A stretch of 64,000 bases of DNA from Siphonodentalium dalli. Lineage: Eukaryota; Mollusca; Scaphopoda; Gadilida; Siphonodentaliidae. The stretch is taken from contig CP136063.1 in assembly GCA_032622095.1 (NCBI GenBank), positions 148,045,379 to 148,109,378 of the forward strand, written 5' to 3'. A program made the translations under genes and the position numbers. Of the stretch, positions 1 to 10,450 are shown one piece after another (positions within the stretch are counted from its first letter, which is position 1; every line of letters begins with the position of its first letter). The notes beneath the pieces are model-generated. The model did no database searches, had not been told where the DNA came from, and saw only the letters and a list, made by a program, of their open reading frames with translations.

Positions 1-420
1 TGATCCATGCACCACACCATATTTACGCCATCTTTCAATGCATGGTATGAGGCCACTGAATCAGAGAGGTTTCCGTGTCTTTGCTATAGCACCATTGGCA
101 CCCTTCTAATATGGGAAAATTATTAGAAAGGAATATAGTCCGATCTGGCTTATTTCACACAAAGTTTTCTCGAAATAATGGATAAAACATTGTCATAATA
201 TATATGTCAGATATTTAGATTACCTCGGCTAGGTGTCACTGCATGTGGATGCGTATTTTTGAAGTTTCAATATTAAATTTACACTATTTCCCAAATATAC
301 GTTATTAATTCTTTGTAAAATAATTCATGGGTAATTTGATGCATGCATCTGTTTTCTTTTACAAAATATAGCTATACGTACGTATAGGGCATGACGTGTG
401 ATTTGAAAATGAAAAACAGG
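1..420. other. No recognisable feature
   Basis: AT-rich sequence between the window edge and the Penelope-like remnant. I see no reading frame with protein similarity that I recognise and no obvious repeat structure. Confidence 0.5.
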
Positions 421-499
421 CAGTTTGTAGGTTTTACCCCTGAGACGGAGGATATTGATGAAGCAATACCTTTAACTTGCATGGAGGAACCAGCAACGA

Positions 500-985
500 G
501 CAATTAAAGGTACTCAACCCGTAAAGAGGGTCCCCATCTCAACAGATTCCAACAACAACAATCCGATCAGAGGGTCCTATATTACTATTTCTTTGGCTTT
601 GGGGGTAAAAAATATTTGATTCGAGTCGAGGAACCCATCAAACAAAGCTCAGAGTTATTAGATATTGATTTTTCAAATTTGTTATGTTCTCGAGATGAGT
701 ACCAATAACTGCCGTAATCTGCTCTGGATGTGTACTCCAAATCTATTCAAACAGACAAGGATGAATAACTCTAAAATCAAGTGGTAATTTTAACGCAATT
801 TTGATTGAGTACTGGGCCAGATAGTATTCCCGATAATGAAAAATAATAGATTTCTAAAATCGATATCTAACAAATCTGAGCTTTGATGGGTGACTTCCTC
901 GACTCGAATCAAATATTTTTGACTCCCGAAGCCATTGAAATAGTAATTGAGAGGAGTTTTATCGGGTTGAGTACCTTTAAGGAAT
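500..985. repeat. Imperfect inverted repeat, partial Penelope-like copies in opposite orientation
   Basis: About 500-690 read on the minus strand matches about 830-985 on the plus strand. Shared landmarks in both arms include the 17-mer ATATTTGATTCGAGTCGAG (or its complement), the segment around CATCAAA..AGCTCAGA, and AAAGGTACTCAACCCG at the outer end. The spacer is about 140 bp. The right arm runs directly into the reverse-transcriptase reading frame that follows, so the left arm looks like an inverted partial duplicate of the same element. Penelope-like insertions are known for partial inverted copies; that explanation is inference. Confidence 0.7.
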
Positions 986-1440
986 TACGTAACATGCCAA
1001 ATTTAGTAATCAAAAAGGCAGACAAAGGCAGTTGCATAGTTTTAATGTAGAAGGACAAATACAACCAGGAGGCATTACGTCAACTGAATAACACTGATCA
1101 CTGCAAGAAATTACCAAAAACCGCATTGACCGAGTAATGTTTAAAGTATAACCTAATTTTGCGAGATCTTAAAGATGGAAATATTTCAATAAGGACCAGC
1201 TTGATTATCTTGAAGCTAGCCGGTAGGCCAAGAACAGATTATGTTTTATGCTTCGCAAAATCTATAAACCTGTCGCCATCTATAGTCAGACCCTTTAATG
1301 CCTACAGGACGACCAGTAGTTCCAGATTGTGGATCCGAGAGTTATCATATATCGGAATACAATGATTCTTTTCTTAAACCTTTAGCATGTATATAGACAT
1401 CCGTCATATCAAAGACACTGGTTATTTTTATTAGCTTTGA
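880..1440 (+). pseudogene. Penelope-like element reverse transcriptase fragment, frameshifted
   Basis: This is a decayed piece of a reverse transcriptase of the Penelope-like (PLE) class, which in the cell copies element RNA into DNA at target sites. From about 1000 one frame reads NLVIKKADKGSCIVLM followed by a stop and then KDKYNQEALRQLNNTDHCKKL-like residues; the 'ADKG..IV.M' block and the following '..Y...A..QLN.T..Y..L' pattern are typical of the N-terminal PLE reverse transcriptase. From about 1300 another frame reads GRPVVPDC and GSESYHISEYNDSFLKPL, matching the PLE 'GRPIVS..S....ISE.ID.FLKPL' block. The pieces lie in different frames with stops between them, and nothing of the GIY-YIG endonuclease is visible, so this is a dead truncated copy. 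The class assignment rests on motif recognition alone. Several family names are possible (Poseidon, Neptune) and I cannot choose among them. Confidence 0.8.
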
Positions 1441-1479
1441 GTCAATTTTCAGGGGTCACCCGGCAGCTATTGTTTCGGG

Positions 1480-1612
1480 TCAAGGTGTTATAATCGGGTT
1501 CTCATATTATCCACCAGTCATACGCGGGGGGGGGGGGGGGGGGGACCTCACCCGTGTTTGACCGGTGTATAATATGAGAAGCTCCCTCGCGTATGACCGT
1601 TTTTAAGTCTAT
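1480..1612. repeat. Short inverted repeat around a 19-G tract
   Basis: TTCTCATATTATCCACC and GTCATACGCG upstream of the G tract (1526-1544) reappear inverted downstream as GGTGTATAATATGAGAA and CGCGTATGACC. The order of the two blocks is not strictly mirrored, so this is a rearranged foldback, perhaps a degraded MITE. Confidence 0.5.
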
Positions 1613-2217
1613 AAACACTATTTTATTTGAATATTCTTTCGAACAGTCTGACCATTGACATATTCATGCATTCAACCCAGTTAATCTATTTTGTAACTTG
1701 GCTTGTAATCGCCGGACACCGGCTTCCGGCATCTGGGCTTTTAGTCACAACTGAAATAAAAAAATAAGTGCGAATTATAACAAATGAAGAGCGCAAAGCC
1801 CTTAAAAAATCACATTTGATACGTCTTCTGATACATGGTGTATATTCGTGTTTTGTGGATGAAGTGCAGCTAAGAACAGGCTTAGTTGGAACGATAAAAC
1901 GGCTTCAGTCGGCCATTCTATTTTTTACGAGAAAAAGTAGCGCTCTTTCTTGGAGCAAATTTCTGCAACAATTTCACTGCGTATTGGACCCATTTGGACA
2001 AAATTACATTCCCTGTGTCTAATCCTACATTTTGATATAATATACGCCCCATTATATGGATTATATCAACTGAAATCGATCCTGTTATTTTAAACATCGA
2101 GTCTATTTTTAGCTGTTTTCATCGGCGCGTGTTTGCGTGTTCGCCATTACAGTATTCGTACTAAAACAGCCATATTCTAGCTAAAACGAATGCGCAGTAT
2201 TCCATTGTGTCATTTGG
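1613..2217. other. No recognisable feature
   Basis: Unique-looking AT-rich sequence. An 84-codon open frame on the + strand (1768-2022) has no similarity that I recognise and no splice or codon evidence for coding. Confidence 0.4.
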
Positions 2218-2229
2218 TACACTGCAAAT

Positions 2230-2575
2230 ACAATTGTTCAGATTTGAACACCAAAAATGCAACAGATATTGAACATGTTCTATGTAGTATGTGTTCAATG
2301 TTGAACACTAGCGTTCAAAATATTTAACGCCTGTATGCGTTCAGAACACATGCAACAGATATTGAACATCAAGCAGGCGTTCAATGGAGTAATTTGAACA
2401 CTATGTGTTCAAATTTTTCAACGCTGGTGTTCAATTTTGGACACTATGTGTTCAAATGTTTTAACGCTGGTGTTCAAATTTTGAACACTATGTGTTCAAA
2501 TGTTTTTAACGCTGGTGTTCAATTTTGAATACTATGTGTTCAAATGTTTTTAACGCTGTTGTTCAATTTTGATCC
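2230..2575. repeat. Left subterminal array of palindromic GTTCAA/TTGAAC motifs
   Basis: Units of about 43-44 bp containing GTGTTCAAATGTTTTTAACG and GGTGTTCAATTTTGAACAC repeat at least four times between about 2405 and 2575, with more divergent units before. The motif is itself palindromic (GTTCAAA..TTTGAAC). Such arrays next to transposon ends commonly bind the transposase; that role is inference here. Confidence 0.8.
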
Positions 2576-2783
2576 AAATCCGGTAACAACACAGTCACTG
2601 TTGGGAGTGTTGACGAGACTATTTGAACATCGCCCTTCTCCTGCCATGACTGGCCTGTTTCTAGTAGAATTAATATAGATGAGCTGCCGACCTCTTCCAA
2701 CACATCATCTTCCTCCACTTCTGTTCCATCTTCTTCTAAAACCAAGCCCACAACGGGAAGCTTAATGTTGAGCTTTTCTGCAG
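2563..2783 (-). pseudogene. Exon encoding the second half of a CIDE-N domain, inside a foldback element
   Basis: CIDE-N domains mediate homotypic contacts in DNA-fragmentation factors (DFFA/DFFB) and in CIDE lipid-droplet proteins. On the minus strand the frame reads ..EKLNIKLPVVG followed by LVLEEDGTEVEED and ILILLETGQSW, matching the second half of the family pattern (LVLEEDGT.V.DEE.F..LPDNT.LM.LEKGQ.W). The acidic EEDGTEVEEDD stretch, the conserved loop and the final Trp are all present. Upstream on the same strand is a good splice acceptor (TATATATTCCAG, AG at 2784-2785), so this is exon-like rather than a retrocopy. The first half of the domain is not visible in the 4 kb upstream. The frame ends at a stop supplied by the element's own subterminal repeat soon after the domain, so the protein would be truncated. 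It lies between the left subterminal array and the inner inverted repeat. Either the element captured a host exon or it descends from an element that encoded a CIDE-N protein. Domain call is firm; functionality is doubtful. Confidence 0.75.
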
Positions 2784-4439
2784 CTGGAATATATATAGAA
2801 ATATTAAAATATAAATAATACACATAAACTCATTCAATTATGAAAGGGTTGTAAACTTGTTGTGTGACGATCAATCTTCAATATATTTTAATCGTGTTTA
2901 TACTACTACAGTACTAGGGGCAGCAGCGTGAATTTCGTTACTTATTCCTTATTCCTTATTCAAAAAAATTGAGAAAATGTGGCAAATGACCACGGCAACG
3001 TCTTAAGTAGGGCGAGACAAAATTTCCTGTGAAAATTGTTTTTGGAAAAAAGTAAACAAAAATGCACGAAATTAGGCAAAGTCCGAAAATGAACGGAAAT
3101 TGGCCGAAACAAGTGCGGGGTCATAAATGGCCACCTCGGCCAAAAATTTTGGGCCGAAAAAATTTTGGGTCGAGTCCGAAAAAGTGGGTCGAATCCCAGT
3201 TTTCGCTCTGCTCGGTCTGGAAAATTTCGGAATATGTGGTAAACTGTCACATATTAAAAATGGCCACCTGGGCCGAACTTTTTGGGCCGAAAAGTTTTTG
3301 GGTCGAGTCCCAAAAAGTGGGTCAAATAGAAATTCCCACTCTGCTCGGTCAGGAAAATTTGGGGAAATGTGGCAAATGACCATGGCAACGTCTTAAGTAG
3401 GGCGAGACAAAATTTCCTGTGAAAACATTTTTTGGAAAAAAAAGTTCAAAAATGCACGAAAATAGGCAAAGTCCGAAAATGAACGGAAATTGGCCGAAAT
3501 ATGTTTGGATCAAGTCCGAAAACGTGGGCTGAGTGGCTGAATATGGAATAGGGATCATTTTCGAGAACACTGATGATTTCGGCCTATTTGACGGAATGGG
3601 TGGGTGGGTGGATTGTCGTCTCAAATATCCCCTAGAAACATCTCTACCACCACCATCACCCCAAGATGGTACCTCCCTGATGGGATGAAAATGGGGTAAG
3701 GACCATTTTGAAGAACGGTATGAATTTCGGCCAATTTGACAGCATGGCTGGATGACCAGCGCCATATACCCCCAGAAACATTTAGAGTCTAAAACGACAC
3801 AAATTGTGTCCATTTGTTATTGTAGTTCATTTTGTTTTCACTTTTCTAAAAGCGCCATTTTTTCAATCAAAATTTCTAGACTTTGATTTTTGTTTAGAAT
3901 GACGAAACTGTGGTTTCAGATGTTTAATTTTTTCACGCTTTTCCGCGTGGCCGACTTGTTCGTCAAACACAAGCTTTTTATGTGTGCACTTTCGCTTTCA
4001 ATTCTCAACTTTTTCTCAACAATTTCATATCCATACACGTAATTCAATTTAATATATTATATGTTGAAATTGAATGAATGGGAGTTTGCGTATCCCGTCC
4101 AATTCCCCAACATTGCCACCCCTTAGTCGCTATGTTTGGTATCATAATTTCGGAACGGAACTATATATATACGGTGTTATATTGGCTTCTCATTTGGTAT
4201 ATACATAAGTTCGTGTCTATTTTGTTGTATCAGATCTGACCAGTAAAACTGTCATCTGGATGTATCACAAGTGAAAAAATATGAGTCTAATATTGTCTGA
4301 TTGTTATAATGGACGATTCATTATTTCGCATGAATTAACCGATATGTATTGTACAGTGTTATGACTGAATGCATGTGTAATGACGTTGTCGGCTATTCGA
4401 AAATTATACCCAAATATGTCTTAAAGAGACGAACATGAC

Positions 4440-5030
4440 AATTGGAACTTATTCCCTATTCCTTATTCCTTATTTTTCAAAAATGTCGCTTTCGACCGAT
4501 TTTACAACATGGGTGGGTGGCCCGCCCCAAATACCACCTAGAAACACCACGATCCCCCACCATTCACCATCGGCGGTGCCACCCCGAGGGGGTGAAAATG
4601 GGGTACGGACCATTTTCGAGAACGGTAAGGATTTCGACCGATTTGACGGCATGGTTGGTGGCCCGCCCCAAATACCACATAGAAACACCCCGATCCCCCA
4701 CCATTCACCATCGGCGGTGCAACCCCGAGGGGTAAAAATTGGGTATGGACCATTTTAGAGAACGGTAAGGATTTCGACCGATATGGGTGGGTGGCCAGCC
4801 CCAAATACTCCCTAGAAACACTCCGACCCCCCCCCCCCAACCATCACCCCGGGTGTACCACACCGAGGGGGTGAAAATGGGGTATGGAGCAATTTCGAAA
4901 ACGGTAAGGATTTCGGCAGATTTGAGGCATGGGTGGGTTGCCTGCCCCAAATACCACATAGAAAGCCCAACCCTCACACCATATACCCAATAGAAACACC
5001 CCACAGTGGGGGTGGCGGTGTTAAGAATCG
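4440..5030 (+). repeat. Tandem repeat, period about 139 bp, about four copies
   Basis: The block GGATTTCGACCGATTTGACG..GGTGGCCCGCCCCAAATACC..AGAAACACC..GGTGAAAATGGGG recurs at about 4491, 4631, 4769 and 4908. It occupies the centre of the larger inverted repeat, and a diverged unit of the same family forms part of each arm (about 3560-3790 and 5075-5215). Confidence 0.8.
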
Positions 5031-6054
5031 TGCATTCTGATGCAGCCGGTATCAAGTTCTGATCAAAGGGCGGCCGGTATATGGCGCTGGTCATCCAGCC
5101 ATGCTGTCAAATTGGCCGAAATTCTTACCGTTCTTCAAAATGGTCCATACCCCATTTTCACCCCATCAGGGAGGTACCATCTTGGGTGATGGTGGGGATA
5201 GAGATGTTTCTATGGGATCAGCCCACTTTTTCGGAATTGACCCAAACATCTTTCGGCCAAATTCCGTTCATTTTCGGACTTTGCCTATTTTCGTGCATTT
5301 TTGAATTTTTTCCAAAATTTGTTTTCACAGGAAATTGTGTCTCGCCCTACTTAAGACGTTGCCATGGTCATTTGCCACATTTTCCGAAATTTTCCCGACC
5401 GAGCAGAGCGAAAACTGGGATTCGACCCACTTTTTGGGACTCGACCCAAATTTTTTTAGGCCCAAAATTTTTGGCCGAGGTGGCCATTTATGACACCGCA
5501 CTTGTTTCGGCCAATTTCCGTTCATTTTCGGACTTTGCCTAATTTCGTGCATTTTTTGAACTTTTTTCCAAATTTTTTTTTACAAGAAATTTTGTCTTGC
5601 CCTACTTAAGACGTTGCCATGGTCAATTGCCACATTTTCCCAAATTTTCCTGACCGAGCAGAGCGGAAATTTTTATTTGACCCACTTTTTGGCACTCGAC
5701 CCAAAAACTTTTCGGCCCAAACAGTTCGGCCCAGGTGGCCATTTTTTAATATGTGACAGTTTGCCACATTTTCCGAAATTTTCCCGACCGAGCAGAGCGA
5801 AGACTGGGATTCGACACACTTTTTCGGACTCGACCCAAATTTTTTTCGGCCCAAATGTTTTGGCCGAGGTGGCCATTATAGACCCCGCACTTGTTTCGGC
5901 CAATTTCCGTTCATTTTCGGACTTTGCCTAATTTCGTGCTTTTTTTGGATCTTTTTTCCAAAATTTATTTCACAGGAAATTTTGTCTCGCCCTACTTAAG
6001 ACGTTGCCATGGTCATTTGCCACATTTTTCCAAATTTTTTCCAAAAAAATTTCT

Positions 6055-6430
6055 TATAATTATTATTTATGTGGGCAGTAGCCTCTATACGGGCGCCTGT
6101 GGCGCATAAGATACTATGGGTGGCGGGATGGGGTGGTGGTGGGATCTTATACTTAATATTTATGTGGGCAGTAGCCTCTATACGGGCGCCTGTGGCGCAT
6201 AAGATACTATGGGTGGCGGGATGGGGTGGTGGTGGGATCTTATAATTATTATTTATGTGGGCAGTAGCCTCTATACGGGCGCCTGTGGCGCATAAGATAC
6301 TATGGGTGGCGGGATGGGGTGGTGGTGGGATCTTATAATTATTATTTAAGTGGGCAGTAGCCTCTATACGGGCGCCTGTGGCGCATAAGATACTATGGGT
6401 GGCGGGATGGGGTGGTAATGGGATCTTATA
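6055..6430 (+). repeat. Tandem repeat, period about 93 bp, four near-identical copies
   Basis: TATGTGGGCAGTAGCCTC..CGGGCGCCTGTGGCGCATAAG..GGTGGCGGGATGGGGTGG appears at about 6066, 6160, 6253 and 6347 with very few differences. The array interrupts the right arm of the inverted repeat and has no counterpart in the left arm, so it expanded after the arms formed. Near-identity between copies implies recent expansion. Confidence 0.9.
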
Positions 6431-6860
6431 CTTTGCCTATTTTCGAGGCATTTATGAACTTTTTTCCAGAATTTTTTTTCACAGGACATTTTGTCTCGCC
6501 CTACTTAAGACGTTGCCATGGCCATTTGCCACATTTTCCCAATTTTTTTGAATAAGGAATAAAAATAACGAAATTCACGCTGCTTTACTAGGGCCGACTA
6601 GTACTACTACTAGGCCTACTAGAACTTGGCCAAATTTGTATTTTGACAGAAATGTATGTAGCCTAGGCCTATACTTATAATATATACCACCGGATAGATC
6701 TACAATTTTCTACATGCATGACTACTATATATTATTCCGAATTGTCAAGGTTATACTTACAGTAACTTATACTGATGAAAATTAATAATTATGAGTTCAT
6801 GATGATGAAAATTTAAATTACATAATTTCTAAATTCTGGGTACAATAATTTAATGTGAAT

Positions 6861-7090
6861 ACTCACCACTAACGTACACGTAGAATATATGTCCATGCGT
6901 CGAAATAAAAAAAAATCCGCTAGGCCTATTTACTGAAGATCGATTTTCTTGAGCCACACACACAATAACACAACAACAATGGCGCCAGGCATCTCTGCTA
7001 ATTAAATTATTTCCCTCCAAATCATCATTTGCGCGCGCAATAGCGTGACGTACCTCATTCATGACGTCATTTAAGCGCGGGTGGTATTTG
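6861..7090 (-). other. Candidate 5' exon and start region of the element's minus-strand gene
   Basis: On the minus strand a CpG-richer stretch (about 7025-7080, with GCGCGCGCAAAT) is followed by an exon-like segment ending at 6867 with the consensus donor GTGAGT (6866-6861). An ATG at about 6896 is followed by 10 codons before the donor. Together with the acceptor at 2784 this could be exon 1 of the gene whose later exon carries the CIDE-N half domain. There is no sequence similarity to support the link, so this is a proposal based on splice signals and strand. Confidence 0.3.
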
Positions 7091-7400
7091 AACACCAGCG
7101 TTCAAAATATTGAACACCAGCGTTCAAAATATTGAACACCAGTGTTCAAAATATTGAACGCATAATTGAACACATCGTGTTCAATTTATAATGATTCTAT
7201 TGAGCTATCTTAAACGCCAGTGTTCAAATGGTTGAACACCACCGTTTAAGAATTACGACTTGAACACATGGCGTTACGGATTGAACAATTCACGTTCAAA
7301 TTTGAACGCTTGGTGTTATCATTTGAAGACTTGGCGTTCAGATTTGAATACATAGCGTTACGATTTGAACACATATGTTGAATTTACGCGTAAAAAATAG
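7085..7400. repeat. Right subterminal array of GAACAC/GCGTTCAAAATATT motifs
   Basis: Three perfect to near-perfect copies of GAACACCAGCGTTCAAAATATT start the array at about 7088, followed by looser units (GAACGC, GTGTTCAATT, GCGTTACGATTTGAACACAT). It mirrors the left array and supports both ends belonging to one element. Confidence 0.8.
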
Positions 7401-7419
7401 AACACATATATTTGCAGTG

Positions 7420-8090
7420 TACCTAACACTTGTTGTTTGCTAGCGTATTCATCGAGAAATCTAAATTCTAAACATTGATGTCGAACGCAGTTTTTCGTGT
7501 TTCGTGGCACCTTCGCATGGGTGGGTTAATCGGTCTCTAGGTGTGCATAAATCGCAGCTTCGCTCGAATTAATAGATTTTTGGTGGGCAATAGATGATAA
7601 ACTTCATTTTAATACCAAGTTTGCTTGTGGGCATAGCGTTATCGCTGTAAAATGCATTTCTACAGCTGTTCCACGGTCTTGATTTCGACAATTTCATGTT
7701 AGGTCAGTTGTCGACCAAATAATGCAACTTCTGGTGTCCGGTCAGTGGTTAATATGTGTGGATAGGGCGAATACGGGCCTTTCGTTAGACACCAAAAGGA
7801 GCCATCTACGTGCTGTATTCCTCGAGATATCGGCCGTTCCACGCAATTTGAAATTCTGTTCCGCAGATTGTCGTTCTATTCCATATTCCATCCCATCCCG
7901 CAGATTGTCATGTCCCGCCGTCCGATCGCAGCGACGCCTTTCGTTAGAATTGTTATAGAAGTGCAGGCGTGTTATTAGGGTCACAATTACAACTTCCAGA
8001 ATCCATTTTATGTTTGTTTTAATTTTTGCCTTTTTCAATTCTGAGATCCGTTTTATGCTCATTTCAATTTCAACTTTTTAAATATAATAT
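7420..8090. other. No recognisable feature
   Basis: Open frames on both strands overlap here (7722-7958 plus, 7742-8062 minus) but neither resembles a protein that I know. Confidence 0.4.
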
Positions 8091-8300
8091 TTTAATTCCA
8101 TCATTAGACTTTTGTGTAGTAGATTTAAAATATTAAAATAAAACTATTAAGTAAGAATTGAAATATAAAGTTAGAGTTACACTTAAAATATAAGAATTAG
8201 AATATTAAGTAAGAATTAAAATATGAAGTTATAATTAAAATATCAAGTTAGAATTAAAATGTAAAGTTAGAATTAAAATATAAGAATTAAAATGTTAAAG
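8090..8300. repeat. AT-rich minisatellite
   Basis: Irregular tandem repeat of AAGTTAGAATTAAAATAT-like units of 17-25 bp. It ends at TTAAAGGGGTACTGTACGCC, which resembles the start of a MITE, but I could not find a matching inverted end. Confidence 0.7.
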
Positions 8301-8479
8301 GGGTACTGTACGCCAAATGTTGTTGTTGGTTTCTATAGTCTCCGAGTCGGAGAATAAGGTAACAATTTTTCCATTATTTGAAAGTATGTTGAGTACGAAG
8401 TCATGTTACGGATGACAAATTTACCGGAATGCAAAAATACAAATTGTCGTTGTCGAGTAATTTTTGTAAAGTTTTCAAC

Positions 8480-9460
8480 CAAATGAATCAAATAAAAGTT
8501 TTATTATATGCATACTAGTCCCATATAATCATTTAAGTTATTGTATCATCGCTAGTCAGTGAGTGGCTTGAATGTTCTCCCCGTATCATCATAATATTTT
8601 AAGCGATCGTGTGTGCGATCGGTTTAAAATCCAGTATCCCTCAATTACTGTTTTTGATTACGGTAATTCGTAATTTAATTGACGCCATTTTATGGCTCCA
8701 GTCATAAATTCAATTTATATCAAATTATTAACTTTTAAATTATTAAATTTTAAGATAGCCTATTAACCTGAGCGTTTACAGAATACATCTTCGACTCAAA
8801 TTACTTATGTTTCTATATATTATCGATATTAGATCGTTGTTGACCATTTTGAAGGTCAAGGTCATGTGGGGTCAAACACCAACACCCCAAACATGGTGGA
8901 AATCGGCCCAGTGGATACCGGGAAATCGGCCCAGCGGATACCGAGATACCCTATGCATCAAATTTCGTCCGTAAAAATCCGCCAGTTGAACCCGATTTGA
9001 TTTCCACTCAAGTATATAAACGCGCCTCATATACACACGCTCATTAATTATCAAGTTTCAACGTAAAGATAAATTACCATCGGTGCCCGAGATATCGCCA
9101 AGACGTCTGAAACAGTCAAATGCATCGGCCGGTTAAGCGTTAACGTGATCTAACGTTATGACCTCAAACGACGTCATAGAAGTTACGCATTGTTTTTATC
9201 CTGATGGAAGATAGTACCACTTCTTCTTGATAATTGAGGCAGATAACTAAAACTGATACATACGCATTATATATCGTTGGAAAGAGGAAACACGAAAGAT
9301 TCTCACAGTGTCATTATTATGACTGGCATTTTATTATTCGCGCTGTTTCGAATCGATTTGTAAGCACCAAACTCAAATGAAAGTCCCGTAACACAGCGTA
9401 AAAACAGATTTGACCTCGGCACGGGAAAAGTTTACCTCGGATCTGAAAATCAATAGGCCT
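8480..9460. other. No gene seen; short direct repeat
   Basis: Contains a short direct repeat of AAATCGGCCCAG(T/C)GGATACCG at about 8899 and 8925. Otherwise nothing recognised. Confidence 0.4.
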
Positions 9461-9464
9461 ATGT

Positions 9465-9593
9465 CACCCCCCGGCCAAAAATACCCCCACATACCAAGTT
9501 TCATCGAAATCGGGTCGGCCGTTTTCGAGTTCATCGATTACACACACACAAACACACACACAAACACACAGATCTTCCAAAATATATAATAGA
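9465..9593 (-). mobile_element. Helitron-like short element, 3'-truncated
   Basis: On the minus strand it starts TCTATTATATATTTTGGAAG at 9593, followed by a (TG)n microsatellite and then CGATTTCGATGAAACTTGGT, as in the better copies. No CTAG terminus or hairpin is visible before the sequence loses similarity at about 9465. It abuts the next Helitron-like copy with no spacer. Confidence 0.6.
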
Positions 9594-10051
9594 CTAGAAG
9601 GTGACCCGACTTCGTCCGGGCTATTCAAAAACCAAATTTCAAGTCGATTGCTCCACCCGTTTCCTAGATCTGGTCTGCGCATGCGCGAAGCTGGTGTCGC
9701 GCGTGCTCGGCGACCCGATAAAATTCGTAACCGGGGCAAGATACATTCACATACCAAATTTCAAGTCGATAGCTCCACCCGTTTCCGAGATCTCGTCTGC
9801 GCATGTGCGAAGCTTGCGTAGCACGGGCTCGGCGACCCGATAAAATTCGTATCCGGGGCAAGATACATTCACATAGAAAATTTCAAGTCGATAGCTCTAC
9901 CCGTTTCCGAGATCTCGTCTGCGCATGCACGAAGCGGGCGCCGCACGGGCTCGCCAATACGACAACGACGACTGCCTGGTCAAACTACACACACGTACCA
10001 AGTTTCGTCCCGATCGGTCGAGAATCGTAGATTTGTATTAGTGACATACAT

Positions 10052-10088
<37 letters not shown>

Positions 10089-10110
10089 GGTCTTCAAAAT
10101 ATATATGAGA
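9594..10110 (-). mobile_element. Helitron-like short element (pearl/DINE-1 style)
   Basis: Read on the minus strand it begins TCTCATATATATTTTGAAG after an A, has a (CTGT)n microsatellite (10040-10085), a core of about 122-bp tandem units (starts near 9631, 9753 and 9875, each with AAATTTCAAGTCGAT and GCGCATG), a GC hairpin (GCCCGGACGAAGTCGGG) and ends CTAG followed by T. A 5' TC, a 3' hairpin followed by CTRR, and insertion between A and T without target duplication are Helitron hallmarks. It encodes no Rep/helicase. Confidence 0.8.
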
Positions 10111-10329
10111 TTGAATAAGCCTACTGCTTTAAAAGAATAATCCTGTCCCATTCTGTTAACTTTTGAGTATGACACCGGGAACAATTGTTTTCCACTATTT
10201 AACGAAAAAAATTGATTTTATTCTCACAAAAGAGACAGAAAACACATCAACTGAGAAATGTGCTATTGTGAAATAGAGTTATCGCTCATATCCGTGGAAT
10301 ATTACTCTGGTAAACCATGGCTAACATGG

Positions 10330-10450
10330 CTCTTTCAATTCAATTTGTTTATTATCTTCACTCAAAAAGTACATGGGTATTGAGACATTTAACATAGTTA
10401 CATAGTATATAGTTATATACATGGGGCAGGTGGGATTTCTGTAATATGTA
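10330..10450 (-). mobile_element. Possible LINE 3' end
   Basis: On the minus strand the segment ends ATAATAAACAAATTGAATTG, resembling the ATTGAA-type 3' tail of CR1/L2-like LINEs. No coding part is present. Confidence 0.35.

Larger units (their letters stand above)
2898..6612. repeat. Large internal inverted repeat with arms of about 0.9-1.5 kb
   Basis: The left end (about 2898-3060; GCAGCGTGAATTTCGTTA then repeated TTATTCC, then the GGCAAATGACCACGGCAACG segment) is mirrored at 6460-6612. The arms share units with CGTCTTAAGTAGGGCGAGAC, AGGCAAAGTCCGAAAATG and GGGCCGAAAA. Left units occur at about 3000-3540, mirrored units at about 5220-6040. A further block at 3560-3790 is mirrored at about 5075-5215. 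All the open frames here are mirror images of each other and of these repeats, so none is taken as coding. Confidence 0.85.
2220..7419. mobile_element. 5.2-kb foldback DNA element, TIR CACTGCAAATA, TA duplication
   Basis: The outer ends are perfect 11-bp terminal inverted repeats: CACTGCAAATA at 2220-2230 and its complement at 7409-7419, each bordered by TA, as for Tc1/mariner-type insertions. Just inside each end is a dense array of GAACAC/GTGTTC palindromic motifs (2230-2575 and 7085-7400). Between them lie a minus-strand exon with a CIDE-N half domain, a second and larger inverted repeat (2898-6612), and two tandem arrays. No transposase is recognised, so this is a non-autonomous or composite element. 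The superfamily is uncertain: a TA duplication fits Tc1/mariner but GTAC also fits as a 4-bp duplication. Confidence 0.7.

Noticed and set aside
3062-3813. Overlapping open frames of 89-154 codons on both strands
   Set aside because: They arise from inverted repeats low in stop codons and mirror the frames at 5081-5931. No known domain is visible.
4435-5094. Pro/Gly-rich frames over the tandem repeat
   Set aside because: They follow the 139-bp repeat period and are open in several frames at once, so there is no coding signal.
9601-10030. Arg/Ala-rich frames in the Helitron-like core
   Set aside because: They repeat with the 122-bp unit and recur in the 61-62 kb copies on either strand, reflecting repeat DNA.
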